A stretch of 64,000 nucleotides of DNA from Ricordea florida (lineage: Eukaryota > Cnidaria > Anthozoa > Corallimorpharia > Ricordeidae): assembly GCA_949710005.1 (NCBI GenBank), contig OX453274.1:15090695-15154694 (forward strand). Direction: 5' to 3'. The position numbers and the translations under genes are program-made. A model generated the notes under the pieces. It was not told the origin of the DNA and searched no databases. It was given only the letters and a program-made list of their open reading frames with translations. Below, one piece after another: positions 11,111-21,980 of the stretch (positions within the stretch are counted from its first letter, which is position 1; every line of letters starts with the position of its first letter).

Positions 11111-12660
11111 AGGCTTGATTGGATTCGAAAGTATCATGATTTGTCTCCTGCTGAGAAGTTGCATCCCTGGGCTTCCTTCATGAAGTTCCTGGATCAGAAA
11201 CGTAAAGCTGTTACTCGACTAACGGAAAAAACACCATCCAAGCTAAGAACAGCTGAAGCCTTCAAGAATGCAAGAACACATCACCCAGAAGTCACAACTA
11301 CACAACAGCCTCCTAAGCAATTAATTCTACAAATTTGCTTATCCAGCCAACAGAAAAGATGCTGTAAAGCATTCTACAGAAGATTGCAGAGAGTTTCAAA
11401 AGTTAGCAATGAGAGGAAAGGATGGTTAAATGGAACTGTTGAAAGAAATCAATGCTTGTTTTCTTATGTTTTGGAGACCACAAGAGAAGCACATGTCCAA
11501 ACAAGAAGCAGTGCTCTAAATGTGGCAGTGAACAACACCACATGTTACTGTGTAAATGAGAGAAACAGAAAGAAGCACCAAAATCAACAATCAGCTCTCA
11601 TGTTGAAGGAGCTAGTCATGTATCAAATGGCCCATCCCTTGCTCTGTATCCCATTCAACAAGCTAAAGTAAGTGGAACTAATAAGGAACTTACAGTCTTT
11701 TGTGACAGTGGTTCTAATACGACCTACATTACACATAAGGCTGCCGATAAGATAAAAGCCAAAAGACTAAACAAGTACACTCTTTGTTTCGTTGATTAGT
11801 ATTAACTTCGTTTATTGACATTTGATTATTTTATTATTCGCGTGATTGACAGGCGATGGCGTAATCGCTAAGTAAGTTGATCTTTAAGTTAGAATGACAC
11901 GTTTTAAGAACCACGAAATCAGAGACAAAGGTCATAAAGCGTTTTATACCTTACGTTGAACATCGCTAACCTGTAGTGTTTTACTGCTCGCTCTGCTGAC
12001 CCGTTTTGCTGACCTGTTACCGAAATAAGTTTGACTGGATATCGCTACAGAAGTAAGTGACCTTTTGTTTATGTAATCCGTTGAATTTTGAGAGTTATAT
12101 TTTCCATGCAATTTCATGAATCGCTCGCTATTAGGTTTTTTAAGAATTATGTATCTTATGTATCTTCCTTATAGATCGAATAAGACAATATAAAGATTAT
12201 ACCATTCCGTATCCAGTCAATCATCCGAGAGCCATATTTTTCCTTGGACCACTCTTGATGTAACAACTATCGGTAACATTGAAACTACATATGACACTGT
12301 CAAATATCAGTTTACTTTGCAAACTTTTACAGGCAAGAAAGTAGACGTCAAAGATAACTGGTCCAGTAAGTAAACTAGACACTGACACTGTCTCAGAGCT
12401 GTTCCCACAGTTTGATGCAAATTGCTTACACAAAAAGAACACACACGTGGATGTGCTGTTAGGATGCGATTACTTTGGCCTTCATCCAAAGAAAGAAGAA
12501 GCAAAGAGTGGACAGAACCTCAGTGTAATGAGCGGAGAGTTTGACGTTTGCCTTCAAGGTACTCACCCAAGCGTCAGAGAGAAGAATGTTCTGGATATTA
12601 AATCTTGCAAAGACTGTTCACAATTCTGTAATCAAGACAGATGTGAATCATGTTCTTACA
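11111..12660 (+). pseudogene. BEL/Pao gag C-terminus and aspartic protease, interrupted by a solo LTR
   Basis: Frame-shifted pieces continue the gag. A protease segment near 11700 has FCDSGSNTTYITHKAA, where DSGS is the catalytic Asp motif. The protease then breaks off at 11784 and resumes at 12257 with DVTTIGNIETTYD, and later with DVLLGCDYFGLHP. The break is exactly the 467-bp solo LTR described separately. Further frame changes follow. Confidence 0.75.
11785..12251. mobile_element. solo LTR (467 bp) with 5-bp target-site duplication
   Basis: The insert begins TGTTTCG and ends GGACCA, with the TG...CA termini of retroviral-type LTRs. CTCTT at 11780-11784 is repeated at 12252-12256, the 5-bp duplication typical of LTR integrases. 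No coding sequence lies inside. If the insert and one CTCTT are disregarded, the host BEL protease frame is continuous. Its sequence differs from the candidate BEL LTR at 16351-16585, so it belongs to another family. Confidence 0.85.
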
Positions 12661-12779
12661 CGTGATCATTTTGAATTCCATCCAGCAGTTGTTGATGCTT
12701 CAGGAAGTGAAAAACAGCCGACAGGAAATCTTTGTGAATATCACTACTGCAAAAGAAAAGAATGAAAACTTCATTAAAG

Positions 12780-13921
12780 GCGAGGAATTCGGAACATAAA
12801 CCAAACCGAAGTGTGGTGGGTGTCGTTGCGGCAGGTGTCCAATCCCTGGACATACTTACTCGTTTCAAGAAGAACAGGAACTGAAACAAATTCAAGAGAA
12901 CCTTGAGTACGATGAAGAACGACAGCGTTGGATAACAAGCTATCCATGGATCTCAGATCCATTGACATTGCCTGATAACTACAGGGCAGCACATTCTACT
13001 CTCAGAAGCACCGAACGCACTCTGAGCAAAGACAAACAGTGGTCAGAGATTTATCAACGACAAATGGAAGACATGGTGAATCGTGATGTACCTCGGAAGC
13101 TTACACGTGAAGAAATCGACAACTGGAAAGGTCCTGTGTTTTATATGTCTCATCTCGCGGTGGTGAACTCTAAGTCACAGTCAACTCCACTTAGGATTGT
13201 ATTTAACTCAAGTCAAGTATTCCAAGGAGTCTCACTTAACTCCTATCTTGCCAAAGGTCCAGAAAGTTACATGAACGATCTACTGGGAATTCTGCTTCGA
13301 TGGAGAGAGGAGCAGACAGCTGTCATCGGTGACATCAAGACGATGTTCAACTCTGTGCTACTGAAGCCATTGGAGCAGCATTGTCATCGATTCCTTTGGC
13401 GAGACTTAGACCACACACGTGAACCTGACGTGTATGTCATACAACGTGTCAACATGGGTGACAAACCTGCTCCGGCCATAAGTGCAGAGGCGCTCTACAA
13501 GACTGCAGAATGTTTCAAAGATGAAAGTCCACGTGCAGCGAGCCTTGTAAAGAATTCAAGTTATGTAGATGATCTGATCGACTCATATCCTTTAAAGCAT
13601 GAAGCACTCAGCGTCGTCAAAGAGACGGAAACAATTTGGGACAAAGGAGGATTCAAGATAAAGTGCTGGCAGTTCAGCGGAGAGCCTTCTCAACGCAGCA
13701 GTCTAGAATATCAGTCAAGTCAAGCGGAACGCCTCGAAACTGAATCAAGCAAAAAACAAGTGACATTGCTGAAAGGAAGTCAAGACAGCCTAAGAATTCT
13801 TGGTATCGGATGGGATCCCATGGAAAACACAGTGGTTTACGAGGTCAACCTGAGTTTCAGCAAGAAGAAGAAATCTGAACATGTAAGTCCTAATTTGCGT
13901 CCAGAAGATATCCCTGAGTGA
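12780..13921 (+). pseudogene. BEL/Pao reverse transcriptase
   Basis: The segment from 12962 encodes a Pao-type RT: LPDNYRAAHSTLRSTERTL, NSKSQSTPLRIVFNSS, GDIKTMFNSV (motif A), NMGDKPAPAISAEAL and the YVDDLIDS active site (YxDD). LRILGIGWDPMENTV begins the peptidase A17/connection region. The frame ends at 13921, where the sequence shifts. An in-frame link to the upstream protease is lost. Confidence 0.88.
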
Positions 13922-14727
13922 GCACATTCCAGAAGTGCTGACGAAGAGAATTGTACTTGGTCAGGTTATGAAGATCTACGACCCATTAGGTCGACCCAAC
14001 TACGAGGTAAAATCTATCTACGAGAAACGTGGTTATTGAACTTGGGTTGGGATGATCCCCTGCCTGATCGTCTACGTAACAAATGGATCCAGTTCTTCTC
14101 AAAGGCATGTTTCAATTGGAACAGTTGTACCTGAACCGCTGTGTCCAACCTCCAGGAGCTGTTTGCTCACCGTGGCTGATCATTCTAAGTGATGGAAGTG
14201 ACATGGCCTACGGTTTTGCAGCCTACGCCAGATGGCAACTAGAAGATGAGAGCTATTGCTGTCAACTCATCATGGCCAAGAGTCGGATCGCACCGATGAC
14301 CAAGCTCAGTACACCTCAGATGGAACTCAATGCCGCTGTCCTGTCCAAGAGAGGAAGGAGGGTGATAGAAAGGAAGATGAGATTCCAGTTCGAGAAAGTT
14401 CTAGAACTGGTCGACTCTGAAACAGTTCTTAGCATGATTAACAAAACCAGTACCAGATTCAAGGTGTATGAAGGAGTCAGAATCGGCGAGATCCAAGCTG
14501 CAACAGATCGTGATATGTCATGCTGGGCTTGGCTACCAGGGAAGAACAACACAGCTGATTGGTTGACACGAGGACGATCTCCAGCAGAACTCAACAGCGA
14601 TTCGCAGGGGTCGAATGGCCCTGAAGTACTGAATAAGCCGTTTGAAGAAGGGGTACTGAAGTATGGTCTGCAGCGGGAAGATACTTTACCTGGAGAGAAG
14701 AAGCTCTGCAACACTGCTGTTACTTAA
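13922..14727 (+). pseudogene. BEL/Pao connection region and RNase H-like domain
   Basis: After a frameshift at 13921 the connection segment (LNLGWDDPLPDRLRNKW) is readable in another frame. From 14083 the frame LSDGSDMAYGFAAYARW, STPQMELNAAVLSKRG, ELVDSETVLSMI and NTADWLTRGRSPAEL shows the RNase H-like fold with its acidic residues (D in SDGS, E in QMELNA, D in VDSE and D in TADW). Confidence 0.8.
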
Positions 14728-14811
14728 GTCAAGACACATACCTCACTCATCGACTACGAGAAGTTCAGCAACACAAATCGTGTCATATGGGTCATAGCAA
14801 GGCTACAAGGT

Positions 14812-16228
14812 ATGGCAAAGAAGAAGTCTGAAAACTTTGTTGTGAAGGACATACAGAAGGCTATCGATCATGATGTTGAAAAGAAGAATGGTCGGTACCA
14901 CACACCAGGGCCTGTGCTTGACGCAGATGGTCTCTGGGTGGTAGGCAGACGGTTGCGGAACAACAATGTTATGTCAGCAGATTCAACCCTCCAGAAGCTG
15001 TTACCTACCTGCCATCCTGGAACGCGTCTACTCATGGATCGTGCACACCGTGAAGGTCACAGAGGGAGAGATGCAACTTTAGCTCGATTCAGACAGTACT
15101 ACTGGGTACCACATGGCAGTAAACTAGCAGGCTCTGTCAAGAAGAATTGCCAACTCTGCAAGTTGCGAGAAGCTACCTTTTCCAAACAAGAGATGGTCCA
15201 TTGCCTGATGCCCGACTCAAACCTGCTCCAGCTTTCGATCATGTGATGCTTGATTTATTCGGTCCCTACACAGTACGTGGCGAAGTGCAAAAAAGAGTTA
15301 ATGGCAAAACCTATGGTGTTATCTTCACTGATCTTACTATGCGAGCAGTCCATATAGAAGCTGTGTATGGATATGATATTAGTTCCTTTCTCATGGCTCT
15401 TAGCAGATTCACCAGTCTTCGAGGTTGGCCGGAGGGGATATACAGCGACCAAGGCTCCAGCTAGTAGGAGCAGAACGAGAACTCAAGGAAGCCTGGGAGA
15501 AGATCGACACAGACAGCCTGCAAAGTAACAGTGCAGCCAAGGGTACAACTTGGGTGTTTGGACCAGCAGACAGTCCTTTGTATCAAGGTGCTGTTGAATC
15601 CCTTGTGAAGAGCGCGAAGCGAGCCATTCATTTTGCTGTACATAACCAACGTCTATCGGTTCCAGAATTCCAAACGCTGTGCAGTGAAGTATCCAACCTA
15701 CTGAATGAACGTCAAATTGGATCACTACCAATTATTGATTCTGAACTGAACATATTGACACTCAACAGCTTGTTGTTAGGACGAGCTACTGCTGTCAACC
15801 CACGCGGATGGCAGCCGCAAGGATCCTGCATCAACACACGTTATCGCATTGTCCAAGCGATAGCTGATGAGTTTTGGAAAAAATGGACGGAGCTTTATGC
15901 CCCTACGTTGATATTTCAGAGGAAGTGGACTACAGCGGAACGCAATCTTCAACCTGGAGATGTAGTCATCATCGCAGACAAGAATACACTGAGAGGAGAG
16001 CACAGATTTGGACAAGTGAAGGACGTATACGCAAGTGCTGCTGGAAATGTACGACAAGTCATTGTTAGATACAAGTCTTACAAGGTGGGAGAGAAAGTTC
16101 AACACTACAATGGTGCAAGAGATATTGTTGTCTCTAAAAGTGTTCATCGTTTAGCTGTACTTGTTCCTGCAGATTTCAAGCGTGAAGATGCAGACACAGA
16201 ATTAAAAAAGAGTGTGAAGGAAAATTAG
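14812..16228 (+). pseudogene. BEL/Pao integrase with DUF5641-like C-terminus
   Basis: Three overlapping frames cover the integrase. 14812-15246 has the H2C2 zinc-binding part (HREGHRGRDATLARF and CQLCK). 15147-15464 has the core (HVMLDLFGPYTV, FTDLTMRAVHIEAV, IYSDQGSS). 15425-16228 has GAVESLVKSAKRAIHF with the catalytic Glu, then PRGWQPQGSCIN and LQPGDVVIIADKN. Two frameshifts, near 15200 and 15460, break the gene, but the catalytic D, D and E positions are still readable. Confidence 0.85.
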
Positions 16229-16350
16229 TTACTCTGGAGAAGGTGACATTAGGACAGTGATCGCTTCGACATTTGACCCCTCCGGTGTATCGGAATTGTA
16301 GTTTTTATTATCTCGCAATGACAAAAATTAATGGCTTATTGGGATACCTG

Positions 16351-16585
16351 TGTCGGGCCAGAATGCATTGGTGGCGAGAAAAAGAAAAAAACATTGCCGT
16401 CGCCACACTCGAGAAGAGCATTGATAAAAACGCATAAAAAACAATGTTGTAAGTGTTTTGTTGTTTCAATTTTGATATCTGTTGTAAGATTTAATAGTTA
16501 TAAGTTTATTTGTAACTTTTCCTCAGGTTTTACCGCTTTTCTAGACGAGTGTTTGTAATAAACTAATAAAGTGCGTTGAAACACA
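16351..16585 (+). repeat. candidate 3' LTR of the BEL/Pao element
   Basis: It begins TGTCGGGCC and ends GAAACACA, with two AATAAA hexamers just before the end (about 16557-16570). It lies downstream of the integrase stop. There is no second copy in the window to confirm it, and the sequence before it is not a clear polypurine tract, so the boundary is tentative. Confidence 0.4.
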
Positions 16586-16686
16586 TGGGAGTTTGCTCGA
16601 TTCGAGTACAATTGGCTTGTCTCCAATTGGAGTTTGAGTGCATTTGGTACCAGCAAGTGTTCTGATTGGTTGTCATGTAGTCAAAT

Positions 16687-16698
<12 letters not shown>

Positions 16699-16717
<19 letters not shown>

Positions 16718-16741
16718 GACGCGGAAAAAGTGAGATCTGGG
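16699..16741. repeat. subterminal hairpin at the left end of the TIR element
   Basis: CCCAGATCTCAC (16699-16710) and GTGAGATCTGGG (16730-16741) form a 12-bp perfect inverted repeat around a 19-base spacer, just inside the left terminus. The right end has only one copy of this sequence, so that end may have lost material. Confidence 0.8.
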
Positions 16742-16899
16742 AAAGCTCGATACCACGCCATTTGTAAAAAGGGCTCCCTCGATAAAACCTGAACGGTGAT
16801 TGGTTGTTTCGCGGCGGCAATTATCGCGGTAGACTCGCGGTCTTTCGTGGCGAGTTCCCGGCAAGTTTGAGATGGGTAAACAAGAAACATGTCCGCATC
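16742..16899 (+). promoter_or_regulatory. GC-rich upstream region of the element's plus-strand gene (putative promoter)
   Basis: A CpG-containing stretch (CGCGGCGGCAATTATCGCGG and neighbours) separates the terminal hairpin from the ATG at 16900. Location alone suggests promoter function. No TATA box is evident. Confidence 0.3.
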
Positions 16900-17335
16900 A
16901 TGGATACAGCAGCACAGAAGTCATGCGATAATTTGAAAGGAAAATGCCGGTTGTGCGCTGTGACAGCGATAAGAAAAAATTATTCTTTTTAGCGACGCCG
17001 GAAAATCTTTAGAGTTGAAGAGGATTATTTTTAAACTGTGTGAAATTGTGGTATTAGGAACAGACGAACTTCCCAAGTTCTGTTGCAGAAGTTGTTACGA
17101 GAAACTTATTTGTCTAAACAAAAATGTTGAAGCGTTTGCCTTAAAGTGTAAGACTGCACAGAAAGCTTTTGAACGAGAACAAATTACCAAGAAAAGGTGT
17201 CGGAGTGTAAATAGTCCAACAAGCACCGAAAAGCCACGAAAGCAGCCGTGCACCATGGTGACTGCTTCAGAGAGAAAACGTTTATCGTTCCATCAAAACC
17301 AGCAGAGTGATAATGCCACATTACAAGAAAAAGAG
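16900..17335 (+). pseudogene. ZAD-like zinc-binding N-terminal exon of the element's plus-strand gene
   Basis: From ATG 16900 the frame gives MDTAAQKSCDNLKGKCRLC and stops at about 16989. A +1 change at the T-run restores SDAGKSLELKRIIFKLCEIV, then DELPKFCCRSCYEKL and FALKCKTAQKAFE. The C..C / LP.FC..C pairing and spacing resemble a ZAD (zinc-finger-associated) or related treble-clef domain, used in insects for dimerisation. A basic region (ITKKRCRSVN) follows. The exon ends at a donor (gtaact) in phase 0. The frameshift marks the copy as damaged. Confidence 0.6.
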
Positions 17336-17432
17336 GTAACTAATCAGTCAATTTTTAGCCCATACTTGTTTTAAAAAATAAAAGCTGTGTAAGTGCTTTT
17401 TGTTTTAATTTGTATTCTGATGTGCATTTCAG

Positions 17433-17519
17433 AATGTAGTTTCCTCGCAAGTAAAAGCATCCAGAATCCCAACGCCGATAAAAGTCTTTCACAAAGAACC
17501 GGGCAAAAACCCAAAGCCG
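17433..17519 (+). CDS. linker exon of the DUF6589-like element gene
   Basis: The 87-bp exon (29 codons, phase 0-0) lies between acceptor tgcatttcag and donor gtaaga. It is low-complexity, basic and Pro/Lys-rich (SRIPTPIKVFHKEP) and probably part of a disordered linker between the zinc-binding N-terminus and the DUF6589-like core. Confidence 0.6.
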
Positions 17520-17593
17520 GTAAGAATCACGACAGCTGAGGCAAGCTGCATAAACCAGATTCTAACTAAACTTTCCAATCTTTATTTACACAG

Positions 17594-17671
17594 GCAATGT
17601 CATCCAATCAGCTAACTAAAGCCCAACAAACACAATCTTTACCTTTACAAGCAGTAAGCACGAACCCGAAG
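17594..17671 (+). CDS. mini-exon A, copy 1 (linker)
   Basis: The 78-bp phase 0 exon sits between acceptor ttacacag and donor gtaatt. It encodes AMSSNQLTKAQQTQSLPL then QAVSTNPK, which is nearly repeated by the exon at 17890-17970. Together with the next exon it forms one unit of an intragenic tandem duplication. Confidence 0.65.
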
Positions 17672-17765
17672 GTAATTAAATTCGTCAAATTTCATTTTAC
17701 CTGGTCAACACTGAAGTATGTATCTATTTAATTTGTTGATTCTTTATCTGTTTTATTTTACACAG

Positions 17766-17836
17766 ACTGTTTTATTCAACCAAACGAAATCCCAACCAAT
17801 TCAAGGTTTTTATTTACACAAGGCAGGTCTCAAGAA
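17766..17836 (+). pseudogene. mini-exon B, copy 1 (donor lost)
   Basis: After an acceptor (tacacag) it encodes TVLFNQTKSQPIQGF and KAGLKNP, matching copy 2 at 18055-18138. Where copy 2 continues AAG|gtaaat, this copy reads CCATTTTATG, so the donor is missing and translation would run to a stop. It may be skipped, or may use the internal gtctca after GGCAG. Confidence 0.6.
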
Positions 17837-17889
17837 CCCATTTTATGACACCTCCAAACTTTAATTTAATTTTGGTTCTTTATTTACAG

Positions 17890-17970
17890 GGAATGTCATC
17901 CAATCAGGTAACCAAAGTCCAGCAGGTTCAGTCCTTACCTTTACATGAAGGAGTAAGCTTGAATCCAAAG
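17890..17970 (+). CDS. mini-exon A, copy 2 (linker)
   Basis: The 81-bp phase 0 exon (acceptor tatttacag, donor gtaatt) encodes GMSSNQVTKVQQVQSLPL then HEGVSLNPK. It is the partner of 17594-17671, differing at a few positions plus one extra codon. Confidence 0.65.
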
Positions 17971-18054
17971 GTAATTAAATTCGTCAAATTTTATTTTACT
18001 TGGGCAAAAGTATATAGCTAATTCATTTGTCCATTCTTTATTTATTTTACACAG

Positions 18055-18138
18055 ACCGTTTTACTCAACCAGCCAACCAAAATCCCCCAACCAATTCAAG
18101 GCTTTTCGTTAGACAAGGCAGGTCTCAAGAACCCAAAG
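18055..18138 (+). CDS. mini-exon B, copy 2 (linker)
   Basis: The 84-bp phase 0 exon (acceptor tttacacag, donor gtaaat) encodes TVLLNQPTKIPQPIQGF then SLDKAGLKNPK. It keeps both splice sites, unlike copy 1, and extends the Gln/Pro/Lys-rich linker. Confidence 0.65.
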
Positions 18139-18319
18139 GTAAATAAACATGCATTACATTAAAATTATGCTCCCAGAGTGTTGTAAGAGAAGAGCTTTCT
18201 CTCAGTCAGTTTGATTGATACCTCTTGGGATAAAAGGATATTTTTTTAAAGAATATTTTCAGCATTGTATGTACTCTTTAATTTTAATTATTAATTAGTT
18301 TTAATATGTTTTTCTAGTT

Positions 18320-18774
18320 CAATAAACATCACATTGTATCAGAGAGTGAAGTTTACCAGCTAAGCCTTGCTCTGTCACTGAGAAGTTCTGAAATACTTAC
18401 AGATGCAATATGGGCGAGATCCTCTGAAAAGGTAATTTATGTTGGATGTTGCACAGTGTGAGAATCTGGGAAAGACTGAGAAGGGTGGGAAGCCTTCTGT
18501 TCTTAAAGAAAAGAGTTATGATGCCTTGAAAACCTTTTCCTGGTTAAAGATTCTTGAAGAAGGTCAGAAGAGGTGCCCGGATGTTATCGATTTCATTTCA
18601 ACAATATGCATACCAGCACACCGAGAGACAGTAAACAAAACGAAAAAGGGAGAAAGCAGGATACCAGCCATTGGTCTTGCATATGCAGTTATGATGCATC
18701 AGGCTAATCAACAGCTCAGCTTGGTACAAAGAATGAATACCATGATTCTGTGTCACCGACATGCAGAGAAAATG
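18320..18774 (+). CDS. DUF6589-like gene, N-terminal core exon(s)
   Basis: An acceptor at about 18319 opens a frame with SEVYQLSLALSLRSSEIL and IWARSSEK, ending at a potential donor near 18431. A second frame from about 18452 gives CENLGKTEKGG, LKILEEGQKRCPDVIDFI, RIPAIGLAYAVMMHQANQQL and a phase 0 donor after HRHAEKM at 18774. Only about 20 bases separate the two parts, too short for a normal intron, so a small indel or decayed intron is likely. The R.PAI...YA....Q.N...S....N pattern is what I remember from DUF6589-family proteins before their conserved core. Confidence 0.6.
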
Positions 18775-19214
18775 GTAAGTTTCTTTAACTTTCATACTTA
18801 GAAGAGGCATCTAAAAATTATTTTCTGAGATGTATTCTGTGCATTTGTTAAGGTTAAAAAATCTTTATAATGTATTAAATTGTCCTCCCCCACCTACCAA
18901 TTCCAATCCCAACAACTCCCCCCCCCTTGGTCTTTCTGCTACATACCTGGTTGAAGCAATGTCCCATTTAAGTGCTTAGTATTTAGAAATTTACTTAATG
19001 TGCTGCTCAGCCCAATAAATTAGCAATGAGCTAGCTTTTTTCTTTGAGTAAAGGCCAAAATGAACATCAAGACAAGGTGGATTATAAACTGAAATTGAAT
19101 TGGAATATAGATAATGATATGCAGCTCCTAATATTAAATAAGATGCAATGTAGTACAACCATACACCAGCACACAGTTCATACCACACCTATATGTCATT
19201 ACTTTTTTTTTCAG

Positions 19215-19848
19215 ACCTCTGGACGTTTTGAGAAGCAAGGGGTATGCTTGTCACACACCTCCATGATCAATCTACTGGACTTCATGGGAGGGCACTTTCA
19301 TGACAAAATTGTTGAACTAGTGAAACAGGGAAAGAAATTTTATACTGTTAATGACAATTTGAATTGCAAAACAACCGTGAAGAACATGAGAGTAGATCAC
19401 AGAAACAAGCAGCACAACTGGTTTGCTAGCATTATAGTGTTTGAAAGGATTGATTTCAGACACTTGGACAATGTCAAACCACTTGGTGATATCAGGAACT
19501 TTGCAAATGAGAACTATCTTCTTACTCAAGAGGAGGTCAGAAAACTCACTTCTGACTTCAAGGTTCTAGTTGGAAGAATATTTCTTGAGTTTTTCAAACA
19601 GCCCTATTTTGCAGTAGTAAAGAAATTGGTGCCTCAGCATATTATGCACCAGTACACAAAAGAAATGAGTTCCAGGTCAGAGGTGTTTCCACTTCCCATT
19701 CAATTCAAGGATGAGAAGAAGTATTCTGATGTGGTAGACATCTTAGCAAACCATGAAGCTACATTCGAAGGCATATCCAAAGCTGCCAGTGCTCAGGATG
19801 GGTCAGAAAGAGAGAGTTACATTCCAGCTGACTTCAATTGCACTTCAG
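19215..19848 (+). CDS. DUF6589-like gene, central exon
   Basis: The 634-bp exon has an acceptor with a long pyrimidine tract (ttttttttcag) in phase 0 and a donor gtcagt in phase 1. It encodes FEKQGVCLSHTSMINLLD and DNLNCKTTVKNMRVDHRNKQ, with HNWFASIIVFERIDFRHL. The DN.......R..R.D..NK..H......V..R..F pattern fits DUF6589 proteins of cnidarians and fungi as I know them. Function is uncharacterised, but the family's multicopy nature and the TIRs here suggest a transposase role (inference). Confidence 0.65.
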
Positions 19849-19954
19849 GTCAGTATGTAAAATAAACTTGTAAGTTGTCAAATTCGAGTCCTGTTCATAA
19901 CTTTAGTCACTAACAAATAATGCTTGTATTTTCTTTATTTTGCTTGTATTATAG

Positions 19955-20091
19955 GTGGTGATCAGTTGACCAGAGTTCGATTTACAGGAGAACGCAAACT
20001 AAGGGCTGGTGCACACACTGCTAAGGACAGACTAGAACATACATATCCTGATCTGATAGAGCTGTTTCATACAAAGCAAGCATTCTTAACT
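19955..20091 (+). CDS. DUF6589-like gene, GDQLT core exon
   Basis: The 137-bp exon (acceptor attatag, donor gtgagt) joins in phase. It encodes GGDQLTRVRFTGERKLRAG and AKDRLEHTYPDLIELFHTKQ. GDQLT.R...... R....T..DR......... LFH is the most recognisable DUF6589 signature. The Asp of GDQLT and the Asp/His residues could be metal ligands of a nuclease fold, but that is inference. Confidence 0.7.
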
Positions 20092-20474
20092 GTGAGTAGC
20101 AATAACAAATATCACAAAATATCCAAAGGTCAATGTGATAATACTGTAAAGCTTCTTTCTTGATGTCCACCTTGTATGCAAAAGAGACACATTTTACTAT
20201 GAAAAGAACTTTGCAATTCTAAGAATAAGTACCAGTAGCATTAGAATCTCAGTCGACAAAACAATGTTGACCCACCAAGGAAAATAGGAAAAATCACATG
20301 AAGAAAAAAAAAATGGATTAATCTCCTTATAACTACTTAAATTAGCAATACTTTTGCAACAGTGTTATTAGTATTGTAGCTAATAATGTGACAGTGGTTA
20401 CATTTTTTTCTGAATAAATTTACTGTTCTGAGGTCAATGCCAGCATTACAAAAAGTACTTTAATTTATTTTCAG

Positions 20475-21489
20475 GTAATTAATGGTGTCCTGATGAAGCA
20501 GAGCTCTTCACGTGAAATTGGCACCTTGAAGTACTTCAGAGAGAGGATCATTCGTTACAACGTTCCAGCAACTGTTAAAAACAACCCTGAAGCGTATGAG
20601 GAATTCTTTACTTCGGTGGGACGAGTCTACCTGGTAGAGGCATTCCTAGAGTTCTTTGGCATGGAGTCCCTTGAGAGTCTGCCAACCAAAATCATGCCAG
20701 AACAGAATGCAAGCATTGAGGTTAAGAAACAACACTTTGATAAAGTACTTGAACAGTTTGTAAATTACTATGTTTTTCATTTGGGAGTCACTGTTGATGA
20801 AAAGGTGCAGAATTATGGCCTCTGTGTTATCGAGCTTTTTATGGTTCTTATGCAACTCAACGACACAGTTCATGAAGGTGATGGGTATAGGCTTATGACC
20901 ACCTGGAAGTATCTCATGTGGCTTTTTAAAGATAGTAACAATTTGTCAAAGTATGCTATTGAAGGCATGTATTTCCTGACTTTAACCAAGTGCTTGCTAA
21001 CACATCAGATGTCTGAACGTGTAATTTGGGGGAGGATGACCAACAAGAGAGGAAAAATTGGAGCAAACATGCCTAATGACTTGGAGATGGAGCATAACAT
21101 CAAAGACACAAAATCTATGATCACCGCAATGGGGGCTAACAAGACTGAAAAGTCTGTCCTTCGTGGTTCCATGTCAGTTACTGGGGTCAGTGAATCCCTT
21201 TCTGCCTTTGATGAAAGTTCTAATGTGAAGCCTGAGTCAACAGCCCACACAAAGAAAAGTTCTGTAAGAGATGAAGGGATTATGTTAACATAACCTAAGA
21301 TCACTTAAGCCCTTTGATTGTAATCCCCCACATAAACCTCATCCTTCCTTTAGAGAAATGTGTAAGAGTATCAGAGAGAAATTGAACCTGATTGACTTTT
21401 TTCATTGGCTTGAAAAGCATAAAAGACGGTTAGCTAGAGGTCTTGGCCCTGAAAATGAGGAATCTGAATCATCTGATGACGAGGACTGA
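20475..21489 (+). CDS. DUF6589-like gene, C-terminal exon
   Basis: An acceptor (tattttcag) at 20474 opens VINGVLMKQSSSREIGTLKY, followed by FLEFFGMESLESLP, GDGYRLMTTWKYLMWLFKDS, MSERVIWGRMTNKRGKIG and NDLEMEHNIKDTKSMI. The N.. LEM.N...K motif near the end is conserved in the family. The frame stops at 21291. Another frame continues with FREMCKSIREKLNLIDFFHW and an acidic end EESESSDDED, stopping at 21489. That suggests a frameshift near 21295 in a gene that once ended with the acidic tail. Confidence 0.65.
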
Positions 21490-21980
21490 GTGAGTACAAA
21501 AGTTCTTATTTATTTGAAATTAATCCTTTTTCAATACAAATACAATTCTGTCACATTTTCTGTTTCTTGGACTGGGGCTATGATGCAATCAGATTATAAA
21601 TCTTCACTGGCCTATTTGTTGTAAATTTCAACTTCAAAAAAATTTAATAAGTTTAATGAGCAAAGAGTGGGCAGTATCTGGGGAATGCAGTTTGGCCCTG
21701 TTAAAGACTACTAACCTCTCAAACGTTTTCCATCTAAAGCTCCATGCCATTTCAATGTGCTATTTACTTACTAAAAATAAAGAATCTTTTACTTTTGCCT
21801 ATTGCCATGTCCCAATTAAGAAACGTTCAAGGTAGTGTACAGTTTACAAAAAGTTAGATACCTTCATTGTGTTCCTCCAGAACATATCCATATTTCCCCC
21901 AACAGATGGTTTTATTGGTTTTGAGCTCCTTCACCCCCAGTTTAGCTTTGTACTTTCCTTGAAAAAGTTTGGTCTTTAAG

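Larger units (their letters stand above)
9886..16585 (+). mobile_element. BEL/Pao-type LTR retrotransposon, 5' truncated and decayed
   Basis: Gag (DUF1759-like), aspartic protease, RT, RNase H, integrase and a DUF5641-like C-terminus follow in the BEL/Pao order on the plus strand. A candidate 3' LTR lies at 16351-16585. No 5' LTR is visible, because the left edge runs straight into the Helitron remnant. Premature stops, several frame changes and an inserted solo LTR make it inactive. It sits in the large intron, antisense to the receptor gene. Confidence 0.85.

Noticed and set aside
14316..14714. Minus-strand 132-residue ORF
   Set aside because: It is the antisense shadow of the BEL RNase H region.
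20101..20163. Extension of the GDQLT exon into the following frame
   Set aside because: It continues past a good donor (gtgagt) into AT-rich intron sequence. The next exon joins in phase at 20475.
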